A stretch of 64,000 bases of DNA, from contig NC_054740.1 in the NCBI RefSeq assembly GCF_018143015.1, positions 53,440,779 through 53,504,778 on the forward strand, given 5' to 3'. Shown one piece after another: positions 33,001 to 44,745 of this stretch; within the stretch, counting starts at the first letter, position 1, and every line of letters starts with the position of its first letter. The notes under the pieces were generated by a model. The model ran no database searches. It was not told the origin of the DNA and saw only the letters and a program-made list of their open reading frames with translations. The stretch is from Lytechinus variegatus (lineage: Eukaryota > Echinodermata > Echinoidea > Temnopleuroida > Toxopneustidae). A program made the position numbers and the translations under genes.

Positions 33001-35015
33001 ACACTTTTCAACGAAACAAGGCAAGATATATTGATTTTGTTTACCTAGTATTTTGATAGCCCCCCCCCCTCATCGTGGGAATATTTCCAGATGAATTATA
33101 CCGGATAAAACATCATTATCGTTCAAAATCTATTTTCTATTATACTCCCATGTCAGAAATTCCTGTTTTTGTTGATTCGAAGAAAAGATTGACACATTAA
33201 TCGTTGACAAAGACAAAAAAAAAGAAGAAAACTCGGTGAAAGGAACAGAGTATGAGAAAATCTATTCCTTGGCCATAATATTGTGTGTGGATCCGGTGTG
33301 GATCCCATCCAACGTGGCCCATGTAGTCACGCCCCTTATGTGATGGGGAGGTCGCCATTATGACCTTGGATGGTCGCACCCATCAGTGGCTTGGGGATAG
33401 AAACACCCATTACAGCCTTCAATGGCTACACCAGGGACGTCTCACGTCCCTGGCTATACACATAGCAGCCAGGAGTGGCCACACCCACACTCTAAAAAAG
33501 GATTGGTCAAAATGACCTATCTGTTGGTTAATATGTGTCCGACCGATAAAATTGGTAAAAATCAACCAAATTATTGGTTCAAATCGACAATAATGTTGGT
33601 TGATGTTGACCAATTTTATCGGTCGGACACATATTAACTAACAGATTGGTCATTTTGACCAATCCTTTTAAGAGTGCAGGATTATGGCCTGGAGTGACCA
33701 AACCCATTAAGGCCTGGGGATGGCCACACCCATTATTACGCTCACCTCAGCAGGGTACGATGTACCATCAACAGTATGTTCAGAGCCTTGAGTGTTGACA
33801 GATCCCCAATGGAAATGGAACTGGGTAGCAGTGTAAGTTGTAGGGAGGCCTCCTCCAGAAAGATTGTACAAATGTTGAAGATCATCGTGCAATCTGACCG
33901 TTACTACATGATACGTAAGAAAAAAGAAGATATGATTTTTGAACATTTCCTTATGAATGAAATGTTGCGGAGCTGGTACCTATACTAACCACAGGATTAA
34001 TACTTGTCATTTTGACGAGACATTGTCATACTACAATCTCAAAAAACAACAACCGTAGGTTGCGCGTCATGAGTGGGCCGCATTCAGCGTAGTCAGAAAA
34101 AGGACATTTTCCAAATAGGCTTTACCAAATTTAGTCTTTGAACCAAATTAAAGGAGCTTAGATTTGGAACGATCAGTTTCCAAGCATGACGGTTAAGCCA
34201 CAAGGAAATGTGAAACGGACAATTTTGAAGGAGGGTGGATGGATTTATATTTTTCGTTAGTCTGGTTTCGTTTGAAACAAAGTTGGGTATCAATGGCGTA
34301 TGATTTTGTGATAATTAACATTGTAGATTGGTAGGATGTGTCCAAAACTAATCGGGTAAACCGAAAGTAAAATAATAAAATTTAAAAATATATTTCCATT
34401 GCCATTTTAAATATGCTTTCGATTGCGATTTATAGGAATTGTTTATAATAATTATTTTTAATGGATGCATTATGGTAATCATTGCTATTATTCAAGTTAA
34501 CTGGCTCCATGAAAGACCAGCAGCAATAGAACATTGCAGCTGAATATGACTGCCAGCTCTATGTTTTAATTTATCCTTACCCTTTCTTACTCTTCAGTAC
34601 TGCAACCTCGACCTTTATCACTTCGTTATATGTATTTTGTAGTTATTTCATATAATTTAATAAAACACACAAAAGTAATTTCATACACATAACCAAGCAT
34701 GACTATGTTCCCATCCGTCAAAATCGGTCCATGCATTTTTTTTCTTTGAATGAGAGCGCCGTTTAAAAACCAAATTAACAACTAAAACAACAGTAAGTGC
34801 AATAAATGTATTCCATTCCTTACTTCCATGACCGTTGTTGTCCATATCCAAGTTTGGGTTAGCAGCTGTGTAATCATCCAGTACGAAGGTACCAAGGTCA
34901 GTAGGGACGGCGATATTGGTGATGATATCAATGGGAGACTGATAGGTACCATTGCAGTAGCTACCAGGAATGGTGCCCCATTCCGTGCGACCAAGCGTCC
35001 CAAGGTAGGACCAAC
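29790..35015 (-). CDS. Extracellular alpha-carbonic anhydrase, GPI-anchor type (5' exon missing)
   Basis: Five visible exons on the minus strand: 35015-34824, 33903-33746, 32935-32834, 31424-31182 and 30038-29790. The phases agree at every junction and give 313 residues. Zinc ligands are present: two His in QFHFHWG and one in ELHMVH. The proton-shuttle His is in NNGH, and the gatekeeper Thr is in GSLTIPNC, where Ile replaces the usual Thr/His at the next position. Cys in YCNGTY and in IPNCYES can form the disulfide of extracellular CAs. Six N-glycosylation sequons are visible. The C-terminus (a Gly/Pro/Ser stretch and then a hydrophobic tail ending LFNRF) looks like a GPI signal, as in CA4. 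The enzyme hydrates CO2 to bicarbonate at the cell surface. The first visible exon starts inside a codon (phase 1), so a signal-peptide exon lies upstream and was not identified. Relation to echinoid skeleton-forming CAs is possible but unproven. Confidence 0.9.
30980..31035 (+). repeat. (ATT)n microsatellite in a carbonic anhydrase intron
   Basis: A run of TTA/ATT units with one GTT interruption, in the intron between the last two exons. Confidence 0.85.
31182..31424 (-). CDS. Carbonic anhydrase exon (GSLT gatekeeper region)
   Basis: 81 codons from IGEDNNPAFDNF through YRYNGSLTIPNCYESVIWTV to SQEQ. The acceptor is tttccag|ATT and the donor is CAG|gtgagt. Both junctions are phase 0. Confidence 0.9.
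31660..32715. mobile_element. CAGGGGCGGATCCAG-type TIR element in a carbonic anhydrase intron
   Basis: 1056 bp. The left end is CAGGCGCGGATCCAGGAGGG and the right end is CTGGATCCGCCCCTG. GTGAT flanks both sides (31655-31659, 32716-32720). The interior has about five imperfect units built around CGCGCTTCGCGCTCGCATT, spaced by 100-200 bp. CAGGGGCGGATCC termini occur on hAT-like elements in invertebrates; class assignment is tentative. Confidence 0.7.
32834..32935 (-). CDS. Carbonic anhydrase exon (third zinc His)
   Basis: 34 codons from LHMVHYDKSRYSD to ALGAFIE. Joined to the previous YPAE it gives the canonical AELHMVH. The acceptor is tttag|TTA and the donor is GAG|gtaaga. Confidence 0.9.
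33290..33745 (+). repeat. Degenerate minisatellite next to a carbonic anhydrase splice donor
   Basis: Imperfect units of roughly 30 bp around TGGCCACACCCATTA recur on both sides of the MITE at 33488-33676. The last unit ends a few bases inside the donor of the exon at 33746. Confidence 0.65.
33488..33676. mobile_element. MITE with CACTCTAAAA ends
   Basis: 189 bp with ends CACTCTAAAAAAGGATTGGT and complement ACCAATCCTTTTAAGAGTG. Arms extend through TAATATGTGTCCGACCGATA and its complement. Inserted in the minisatellite. Confidence 0.85.
33746..33903 (-). CDS. Carbonic anhydrase exon (HFHWG zinc ligands)
   Basis: 158 bases. The joined codon gives Ile, then TVRLHDDLQHLYNLSGGG, QFHFHWGS and GSEHTVDG to YPAE. 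The donor is GAG|gtgagc, phase 0. The intron turns into a minisatellite within a few bases of the donor. Confidence 0.9.
34824..35015 (-). CDS. Carbonic anhydrase exon (N-terminal CA domain, WSYLG to NNGH)
   Basis: 192 bases. The acceptor ttcag|GT supplies two bases of a split codon and is followed by WSYLGTLGRTEWG and YCNGTYQSPIDI. It ends after NNGHG with donor A|gtaagg. Includes the proton-shuttle His. Confidence 0.88.
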
Positions 35016-35072
35016 CTGAAAAGAACAACCATAGAAATAAATGATTGAATTTTCATTTGAAACATTTACATC

Positions 35073-35330
35073 AGGATTCAAGATTCAAGAGGTTTATTTC
35101 ATTTCCAAAACAAATATAAATCGAATGCAAATACAAATCAAAGTACGAATACAAAATAATTTTTAACTTAGCATAATTACATAACAAACGCTTGTATAAA
35201 AAAAAGCGTATATGGAAATGAGGGGATCCACTAAAAAAGCATTGCTTGTAGAGCGTGGATCCCCAATAGCTAGTTGAATAAATAATTTATATAAAGCAAT
35301 TAAGACAAGACAAAGCAATAAAAATTAAGT
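35073..35330 (-). repeat. Possible LINE 3' remnant
   Basis: The minus strand ends GGAAATGAAATAAACCTCTTG, a common LINE tail style. No coding match. Confidence 0.3.
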
Positions 35331-35339
35331 AAATATGGA

Positions 35340-35410
35340 TATGTGGTACATCTGGGTATCAATAGTCTTTGTTCTTTCAGAAAGTCGTGGGTTCGAATCC
35401 CGGCAAGAAA
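35340..35410 (+). repeat. tRNA-like SINE fragment
   Basis: GTCGTGGGTTCGAATCCCGG is a good box B. The upstream part does not form a cloverleaf. Adjacent to foldback copy 2. Confidence 0.5.
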
Positions 35411-35480
35411 TTTGTTCACATGGTGCTGCGCATTAAACACCGGTGAGATGAATGGGCACCTAGCTGGCATCGAATTATTT

Positions 35481-35860
35481 CCAATTCGTCCAATTGCCAA
35501 CTCGTCTACGATCATTTGGTCTACCATCAGTTCGTCCACTATCCACATGGTCTAATTGCCAATTCGTCCACTCACCATTTCGTCTAATAACCAGTTTGTC
35601 CAATAGCCATTTAGTCCATATATCAATTGGTATCAATGGACTTAGTGTTAATTTTGCAAAAAGCAATAATGAGATGGATACTAGACCAACTGGTTATGAG
35701 ACAAAAGGGTCATAGAGGTAATGGTGATTAGACGAAGTGATGATTGGAGCAAATGCTTATTGGACCTAATGGTTGTTAGACGAAATGTTGGACGGAATGG
35801 CATTAGACTAAATGAAAGTAGACCATGTAGTGAGTGGTAGAGTTGGCAGTAGACGAATAC
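35481..35860. mobile_element. Foldback repeat of TCGTCCA/GGTCTA units, copy 2
   Basis: Left units ATTCGTCCAATTGCCAACTC and TTTGGTCTACCATC; centre near 35640-35660 (TTAGTGTTAATTTTGCA, also present in copy 1); right units in reverse complement ending AGACGAATAC. Confidence 0.75.
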
Positions 35861-37145
35861 CGCTGGCACCCATATATCAATTTGAATTCCTGAATGCAAT
35901 GAGCGCTGCTAATGAAGCGGTAGCTCGAACTGACGCCCTGGTAATGATACTTGCGCCTTGTACCCTTTGAAAAAAAGCGCTACGTGAGTCCAGTTCTATA
36001 ATAATCTTGTGTATGTTACTGGTTGTGTAATTCAAAAAGTGTAATTTTAAGATACCGTTACTGTTCAGTGACAAGAGACAACCGCGTTATTAAGTTTGAG
36101 AAAGCACCTCAAAGACACTCTGGATGATCTCTTTCGCCATCGGTCTTCATGGTCTTGCCACTTTTATGGTATGGATCGCTCTAGTAGGATTCATTGTTAT
36201 GCTTTTGGGATGCATTGCTTTGAAGTAGACCCTGACTGAGAAAGCAGTTTATCAGATTATAGAACGATGTAAGAGAATGTATTTGCTACTCATCTCTCTA
36301 GAATTCTGATCACCCTGCATGAAACTGTAAATGGCCGAGTGAAATAACAGCATAGTACTACCAAAAAAACGAATATTTTGAATGTTTATGCTGTATAACA
36401 GTTACAGTAGCACTAAGATGTTCTACTCAAGTGTTGAAATATAGCAAAAACATGGGTATCGATAATATCTAATGGCAGTAGTAGAAAAGAGTCTTAGAAC
36501 AAGTGATTGGTAGTGTCTGCAACAACAGCAGTGCTGCAGTGGTGGTGGAGGCGATGGCGTATGAAGATGGAGGCGATGGTGTATGAAGATGGTGGCGATT
36601 TTGGCAATGGTCCCGGCAATGGTCTGATGGTGGTAGATCTGTGATTTCTATACGTGTGCATCTAGTTTAGATTATACTTCCAAGTACGATAAGAACTAAG
36701 CATTAAAAGGGGAGGGCAAATTACTTTATCATAAAAATAAAAATATATCATATTGATTATCGTAATGATAATCGTGATATCTGTAAGTAGCAACTTGCAG
36801 TTACTGCATTCGTAGAATAACAAAAGAAAGGTGCAAAGGGGTCCAAGTATGACAAACGGAGGTGAAAAATAGTTCAAACCATTGGCCCCGAACCAGACAA
36901 AATGCTGCTTTAGTCATTAACGGTTCACCAAGAGTTTGCATTCCCCATTCGTCTTCCCTCTTTAATCATTACCAATAACTTCAAGGAATCCCATTCATTC
37001 ATTCATTCGAACCCACTCGTGACTGGCGAAAAGTTTAATTAGATATTAAGAGACGATTAAGTCTAGTGAATCTTCAATAGACCGAATACATCGCAGGGAC
37101 GCGGATCTACTCGCTGATATGGAACATGTCATCGTCGTGTGTACT
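35861..37145. other. No supported gene
   Basis: Contains only a hydrophobic 34-codon frame (36124-36228, plus strand) and simple GATGG-type repeats at 36540-36600. Confidence 0.4.
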
Positions 37146-37149
37146 TTAA

Positions 37150-37734
37150 AGGTCAAGTCCACCTCAGAAAAATGTTGATTTGAATCAATAGAGAAAATCA
37201 GACAAGCACAATGCTGAAAATTTCATCCAAATCGGATGTAAAATAAGAAAGTTATGACATTTCAAAGTTTCGCTTATTTAAAACAAAATAGTTATATGAA
37301 CGAGCCAGTTACACTCAAATGAGAGAGTCGACGATGTCACTCACTCACTATTTCTTTTGTTTTTTATTGTTTGAATTATACAATATTTCAATTTTTACGA
37401 ATTTGACGATTAGGACCTCCTTGCCTGAAGCACAAAATGTTGAAATAATGGAATTCCACGTGTTCAGGAGGAATGAAACTTCATTTCACATGACAATGAC
37501 GATAAAATCAAATTTCATATTTCATATAATAAAATACAAAAGAAATAGTGAGTGATGTCATCAGCTCTCATTTGGATGTAAGTGGCTATAACTATTTTGT
37601 TGAAAATAAGCGACAATTTAAAATGCCATAACTTTCTTGTTTTACATCCGATTTTGATGAAATTTTCAGTGTTATGCTTGTTGAATTTTTCTATTTTTAT
37701 TCAAATCAAGTTTTTGTTGGGGTGGACTTGTCCT
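37150..37734. mobile_element. TTAA MITE, AGGTCAAGTCCACC family, best copy
   Basis: 585 bp flanked by TTAA on both sides, with ends AGGTCAAGTCCACCTC and GGGGTGGACTTGTCCT. This is the best-preserved member and defines the family shared with 3255, 52101 and (diverged) 60819. Confidence 0.85.
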
Positions 37735-37889
37735 TTAAGCGTGTGTGATTGATAACTAAAAGACTTCCTGATGGGATTAACTTGTAAGTCACCAAGTCAA
37801 TCGAGTTCAACGCCGTTCATTTTGCATCGGGCGTCGCGCGACCTTTCGGTCGGTAACTGAGTCAGGGGCGTGTCTCATCATCTGTACGT

Positions 37890-38110
37890 CGGGTGTTTGA
37901 GGGTGCGTGGGTGTGTGTGACGATGTGTGTTCATCGCCGTTCTTTTCAATCGAGTGTCGCCACTTGTAAGTATGTAATTGGAGAAGAGTACTCCAACAGC
38001 TTTGCGTCGGGGGTGTGTGTGTGCGTTAGTGAATGTGTGGGGCCATGGACTTACGAAATGAAAAAAAGTATTAATGTTAATATGAGAGTGTGCGCGCGTG
38101 TGTGCGCTTA
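37890..38110 (+). repeat. GT-rich interrupted repeat
   Basis: Several GTGTGTG runs including GTGTGCGCGCGTGTGTGCGC at about 38088-38107, capable of Z-DNA. Confidence 0.7.
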
Positions 38111-38355
38111 GGCTCATATTTACATTCCTTTACTCACATCTATGTCATATTTTTTTATTACATATTCTTTAGTGATCATGATTGTGCTCATCTGTTCACG
38201 GTCAACGTAAAAGGTAATTCGTACGATAAAGTCATCCTGGCTTTGCATGAGGCAGGCGCGATGTGCGATACCATTTCGAAGTAAACCTTTCACAAGTAGA
38301 CTAGTCATATTCATAACAGAGTGAATGGTAAGCTCTTTATGACGGAGAAGGCGGC

Positions 38356-38373
38356 GGGGGGGGGGGGGGGGGG
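38356..38373 (+). repeat. Poly-G run
   Basis: Eighteen consecutive G. One of about ten such G or C runs in the window. Confidence 0.9.
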
Positions 38374-39715
38374 TGCATGTCCAGTTAATCTTACTTCTGT
38401 CAGACAATCATATTTTTTTCATTTCTGTTTTGATTTATCAAATCTTGGCATTTCAGGGGCAAGCAAAATAAGCTCCATTGACAATAACCAGAACAGATGC
38501 ACAGCGGAGACCTATATTTTTGCTGGGTCATTTCAATAATTTCTTTTTCTCAGCAACTCTCAATCGAACTGAGGATGAACTATATGATATTCATTTATAC
38601 AGATGTGCACAAAAGTTAGCAAACCTCACCACGAAATGCACTCCTTTATGCCGAGTGTTGAATTTAGACAACTTGCAACATTACAATGTTCGGCGAGACC
38701 AGAAAAACAAACTTTAAATTTTAATTGAATTTCAACGTCCCATTACAATTTTCTGCCAGCAAAATATAATCATGGAAAATGAAATTTATTCATATATACA
38801 TTCATATGTGTAGATATATATACAAATCCTGGGAACATTTTTACTAGAGGTTTAAAAATGTGGGCGATGGACAAAGAATATGATGTTGCCATAACTTGGT
38901 CAATTCTGCTACCGCCAAGTTTACGCAGATGGCGATCTTCCGGTCAATTTAGCCTCTGCCGTCACCAGCGTGAGACTGACGGTAGCACACGCACACACGA
39001 ATTCAAACAAATACACAAGCACACACACCTAAATTACACCTCACAGCAAAGTATTGGAATTATCTGCATGTCAATTAATAGTATCTCTATAATTTTATAA
39101 AAGTCTTTATCAAAGCCTCGCCTCTCTGTCATGTTCACCTACGAGTGACCCCACACATGATTGACGAAGTTCTATGCTATTAATTTCCAAATCTTGAGAT
39201 GATAAAATACCTATTCAACACAGTTGTACAGTTCCTTTGTCAAAGTTCACATAATTTTAGGACATTGTGAATGAGAGAAAGATAGCGCGACATAAAGTTT
39301 GCAGAGCACAGTGTCGTGGGTGCATCCTCAAATTTCGATAAAAACAACTGAAAGATGAACAGTGAACACACCGGGACATTGAATAGGTTTACTCAGCTGA
39401 ACGAGAAGTGAATTTAGGGCATGATGGCCGCCTGAGTCAAAAGACACCAGAGAGACTATCACAGACCGTCGACACATATCTAAAACATGTCGACAACACA
39501 TCGACACTTATCACGGCAGACACAAATACCAGTGTGTCACCGATACCATAACGGCACCACGTACGCCCCCATGCCAACGCGTATATGGACAACATTTCGG
39601 CAACAAATCGGCAACAAATCGACAACACGCCCTATAACATAACAATAACACTTGTTCTTATTGCGTTAAGCACATCAACATTGATTGGTAGGCAGATCAA
39701 CACGTTGCCGACACC

Positions 39716-40279
39716 CCCGGGGGGAGGGGTGCCACTTACATTGACGAGTGGATTATGGATACCATGCGCGACCAAATAACACGTAAAATGGATGTCGTTT
39801 TCAAGATACAGCACGTTACGTACGTAACGTGATAAGGGTGTCAAAAACATAAAAATAATGAAAAAAGGGTATCTATTTCGCTAGCGGAAAGATACGTGAT
39901 TAGGGTCAAATTTGCAGGGATGATAAAAACAAAATTAATTTTTTTTTTACAAAAGGTGTCCTTTTTGCCCCATCACTACGTGTTTAGAGTCCGATTTGCG
40001 CGAGGTGTGGAAGCTGGGGCCGTACTAAACCAAATGGTGTGTTAACTGAAAAGGTAAAACCGACGACCGAAGGACCTGTGACAAAACAATAGAATATCGA
40101 TGTATACTTGTTTAGGGGTTCATTTCAGGGAATACTTCCCAAGAGTATCGTTTTGTTTCCAATACTTGTTAAGGGGTTCATTTTTAGAATATGGAAAGTA
40201 CGTGTTTAGGGTGCTTTTCGAGACCCCATGGTCGCGCATGGTATCCACTCGTCAATGGAAGTGCCCCCCCCCCCCCGGG
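39716..40279. mobile_element. CCCGGGGG element, copy B, near-perfect 8-bp duplication
   Basis: 564 bp. The ends are CCCGGGGGGAGG and a C-run followed by GGG; subterminal GACGAGTGGA and ATACCATGCGCGACC are shared with 11860-12411. Flanks are CCGACACC (39708-39715) and TCGACACC (40280-40287), 7 of 8 identical. The terminal C/G runs are longer than in copy A. Confidence 0.8.
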
Positions 40280-41403
40280 TCGACACCAAAATCACACCCA
40301 TCGAAAGCATATCAACACCTATATGATGTACAACAACATAACTGGTACCATGGGCCTTACATGCTTTTACCAAATGCACACCAAAGACAGCGAAAATATC
40401 GGTGTTTTAGTTTGTAATGTTGATTACGCCTTGTGCTCAATATATTATTTCAACAAAGGGAAAAATACCAAGGTGATCTTGTTTGTTTGTTTGACTGACT
40501 TCAGTTCTCCACATCGACCTTCCCGGAATCAACCCGCATTCACCACAATATTACGTGAGGTATTAATATTTCAAGCTTTTCTTTTGTTTCACGTAAGTTC
40601 ACCTTGGTATGTCAGTCATGTCTTTCATCAACCCTTAACATGCTGAAGCTGGCGACACGAGAAAGCATTTTGTTTGCCAATTAGCTAATCTGGAGAATAT
40701 CGGAAGGATTGGGGTTGGCGGTTGTGAGGCTGACATGAAGTGGAAAAAAATACTGTCGGACCCCTCCCACCTCCTATTTCTTGCCCTTAACAAAATGAAA
40801 TTTCATACGTATTATATGGTAATTGATCAGACAAGAAGGCAAATTTCATGAACTCACAATTATTGCGAATTAGCCATGAAGGTAACTGTAAGCATGGACG
40901 CCCAGGCAGGCCAGGTCTTTATTGGCTAGGATGCTTATTATTATGTTAACAAGGAAGAAGGGGGGGGGGGGGGAGGGGTCCACACATGATTCTAAAATGA
41001 CTTTATCATGATTTGATATCTCGACATAACGAATGCTATCAGTGTTCCCATTACATCTAAATACTTTTATTTTAAGGACAAATGCGCAATCATGCCAGGT
41101 CGACGGTCTGCGGTTCATCTTCATTTTAGAACTATTATGGAGAGAACAAAAGACACAGCGAGATGGGAAGCTAATTATTATCACATTATGATGTTGAAGA
41201 GCAAAGAGTGTGAGCTCTTCCATTTTCATGCCCCAGCCATACCAACGAAACCCACCGATTGTACGTCACTGGACGTAACATAAAAGCTTGGACATGTTTG
41301 ATCGGTCTGGAGTCAATTGCATTTGTATGACTTGGGCATTATTCATTTATCAGTATTGTATTTTGCCTAATTACTGACATATATTGAGGGCATTGACAAC
41401 CAT

Positions 41404-41473
41404 GTTGGGTGTTTCATAAAGCTGTTCGTACGTTACGACCGACTTTACCAACGACTGGTGACCCTTTCGTAGG
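41404..41473. repeat. Half copy of the GTTTCATAAAGCTGTTCG MITE
   Basis: GTTTCATAAAGCTGTTCGTA and CGACTTTACCAACGACTGGT match the left arm of 13218-13387. The right arm is absent. Confidence 0.65.
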
Positions 41474-43537
41474 AGCTTAATCAACATCAATGGAAATCTC
41501 CCGTGTAACGTCAAGCAAGAATTACGGACATCTTATGGCGCTTTCACAATTGCCCGTACAATCGTTTGGTCACAATTATATGCTGCACACAATCCCATCG
41601 GTTGTAAGCACTCGCACTAAATTGTGAAAGGGGCTTTAATGTAGAATAATTAGTCACTGTAATATAACGTTTACAATAATGGTTAGTTCGGGACAATTAG
41701 ACAACACAGTTCAAAGTCGGGTCATGGTAATGCACTGCATTCTTATGGCACATTTCAATAGGTAATCGTAAGGACTGTGATTTGCTAAGGATGTTAATGG
41801 GAAGGTTATTATATACATATTTCCGCATATCTTGATAGAAAACTGGTACGACTCAACACTATATTAGAAACCCATGCGCACAAAACTCATCCCATCTCAA
41901 AAGAGTAAACGTAAACACAGAAACGTTCCATCTAAGTCGTAAACACGGCAAAAAAAATATTGAGCAGAAAAACAAATAAACAGACATCGAAAATATATTA
42001 AAGTCAACAATAAGGCACTACATCTTGACGCGCCCCACTTTCACCTGTGTACAATGAAAATGTATATGAAACGAGTAATCCGAATGTACGTCTATTTTCA
42101 TATATGAAATGCCATCTATTCTTCTTTCTCACAGATGATGTTAACCATTTTGCCTCAGGAAAAAAGACTCATTATATTATCGGTCGCACATAATAAAGTG
42201 GACCCACTTAACGAAAAATGGTGTGAACTAAACTGTACGTAGCTTATTTCTTAAACATTCATTTATTGCAAAACTTAAAAAAATAAAAACTATTCCATTA
42301 GTTTTCGATTTTTTAAAGTTAATTTAAACCCTCCACAATATATATTTTTTTCAAGTTTTTTTTATTTCCCTCCGATGGGGCATATATTTGCATAAACATT
42401 TTAACAATGATATATTTATATATATATACCACATTATAAACCACAATGTATGCTGGTAATACTCAAAAGCTAACTCATACTACACGTCTTTATTAGACAA
42501 GTATACAATTCTAAATTTAAATCACAGGTATGAAAGTGGAAATATTAATAGCGCCATCAATCGAACAACATGTGGCAGATAATTTCTTTGCATGCAGATG
42601 GACGGATATGACGGATAAGGGAAAGAAAGAGAAAAGGCAGGAACCGGGTAATCACCGGTGCACCTTTGGGAGCAGATTATCAAACTATCACAAAAGACAG
42701 GCAAGACAGCTGAAAAGTACTCCACTCCAAAATGAAACCCCCAAATAATTGCACTTTTAAGCTCTTCAACTTCAAGTAGCCATTCGTGACTAACTAGGGT
42801 CACCCTGTCGGAAAGGCACCTTGCGTGATCCATAATATTCATTTTCAATCAAGAATAAGTTTACAGAACACTTGCAAACCTTCATCCAATTTGAACAAAT
42901 TCCTTGATCTGTGGTAAACTGGCCGAACCTCCTTAGAGGCCTCAATGACACCCATCGCCCCACCCATAATGATCGACACTGCGTAACTAAAAAAAATCGA
43001 ATGGTTTGGATCTGAATCGGCTTCATAGGTGTGGCCGTGCCAGCAGATGAATCGACACGAGTTCACTGTAACCTATGGCAGCCATTTAAAAAAAAGGATG
43101 GGAGTGGAGTGTACCAACGAAGAGTAAAAACACTTTCAATTGATTATGCAATAAGCCAGCTGTATTGCTTTGTTAATGCAAACAATATATTTGAACCCCC
43201 AGTTCGAAACTAATACAGAACACAGCAATCTAGCCCAATCTGTCTGTATATACATGCACCAGACATATCCCCGGAATTCGATTCAAAGAGATAGATCTTT
43301 TAAAGAAATATCGACCAACAACTGTCGAGTCTGTATTCTAAAATAGGTCATACAATTCTGAATGGGATAATCAGACGGTGTTTTCTTTCTATTCAAGAGT
43401 TTTGCCCACGGGGTTATTTATTGGTTTTGACCATTCATACGTTATCGTGGAAAACGACAGGCTTCAGAATTGGTCGTTCCCGAATCTACCGTTCGTTGTG
43501 CAGACAAAAAAAATAGAAAAATAGAAATAGTAAGATA

Positions 43538-43590
43538 TTGAGAGAGAGAGAGAGAGAGAGGGGGAGGGGGGGGGGGGGGGGGGGAGAGAG
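43538..43590 (+). repeat. (GA)n followed by a G-rich tract
   Basis: A GAGAGA run, then about 20 G with one A interruption, then GAGAGAG. Confidence 0.9.
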
Positions 43591-43852
43591 GTAGAAAGAT
43601 GGAGAGAGTGAGATAACGGGTTGTATTTTTGACCAAGTGAATTATTATTCACTACTCATTACTTTAATACCGCAGTAATCATGTTACTAGCAAAGAAAGT
43701 TTTTTTCCTCTCAAAATTTAGTTTCTAAAACAGTATTCATTATCAGTATTACTCATTAATAGTTGTGTTAAAACATTCATTTCAAGACTATATTCATAAA
43801 GTTACAACCACAACCACATTGATGGCATCCACCATTGATCAGTTCGCTCCCC

Positions 43853-44358
43853 TTTGAAGGGTGAAGTTCCCCGGGAAGTTGACCCTGACGAAAAGTTAAT
43901 GTAAAAACAGCAGAAAAAATAATAATGAATATTGGTAAGGGTTTAAGGAAAATCCATTAAAGATTAAGATAGTTAATTAGAATTTCAATTTTGCGATCTG
44001 TAACTTCATAGACGAGCAGCTGCCCCACATGTTACGTAAAATAAAATGCATACATTTCAATTTGGAATGGTTCATGATGAAGGCTTGTCTCAGGTGCAGG
44101 TTCGAAATAATTTGTTGATGTGCTAAAAGTACAATAAAGCCCATTTTAATTTTTTTTTTTTGGGGGGGGTCAACATTTCACCGATTTTCAAAATTAACGA
44201 TACATAATAAGCTGCTCGCATGTGGCGTCACACACAAATCAAATATTTGAAATTCTAATAGCTTTTAGAATCGTTGCTATAGACTTTCCGCAAACCTTTT
44301 TGTGAAATTATTTTTCTGCTAATCTTACAATTAACTTTTTGTCAGGGTGAACTTCCCC
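43853..44358. mobile_element. TTAA MITE, AGGGGAAGTTCACCCTGA family, copy 2
   Basis: The right end GTCAGGGTGAACTTCCCC is followed by TTAA. The left end is diverged (GAAGTTCCCCGGGAAGTTGA and then CCCTGACG). The interior (AACAGCAGAAAAAATAATAA) matches 9243-9738. Confidence 0.75.
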
Positions 44359-44745
44359 TTAAAAGCCCCACACACGTACAATTCCCGCTAAGCATTCAAC
44401 GCAGCACAGGGCATTTTGAAAATATTAGAAAGATTGGTGTGACGTGTCACTCCGATTGCAGACAGAGATACTAATCCATAATCAACATTACCCCATTACA
44501 TAACGATTTGTGCCTGGGAAAGGATAAACCATTGAAAAGATTACATAAGGAGGTAAATCTTCTTATTCTTCCTGCGCTCAATATAAGGAACCATTATGCA
44601 ATCATTACATTGTCCATACATTCTAAAATATCACGCTTTCAAGAACGAAGTCGCAAGAGGTTAAGATGGGCAATATTGAAATTTTGAAAATGGTATTTCT
44701 TAAAAAAAAAAAGTGTCTTACAATGAAGAGTGTAGGCGTGTGAGT

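Larger units (their letters stand above)
40280..43852. other. Intergenic, no supported gene
   Basis: Contains a G-run near 40960, a half copy of the 13.2-kb MITE at 41404-41473, and a weak exon-like open segment at 42945-43000 (minus). No gene can be supported. Confidence 0.4.

Noticed and set aside
35380..35402. tRNA-like TTCGAATCCC
   Set aside because: Only the T-arm is recognisable, so it is not a tRNA gene.
36805..36877. Candidate signal-peptide exon for the carbonic anhydrase
   Set aside because: It has a hydrophobic stretch and the right splice phase, but no in-frame ATG (the frame opens with TTG after an upstream stop).
40191..40646. 151-codon plus ORF
   Set aside because: Starts inside the terminal repeat of the 39716-40279 element and has no recognisable motif.
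42945..43000. Minus-strand exon-like segment (YAVSIIMGGAMGVIEA)
   Set aside because: It vaguely recalls the start of TMEM14 proteins and has an acceptor-like site, but there is no good donor and no neighbouring exon.
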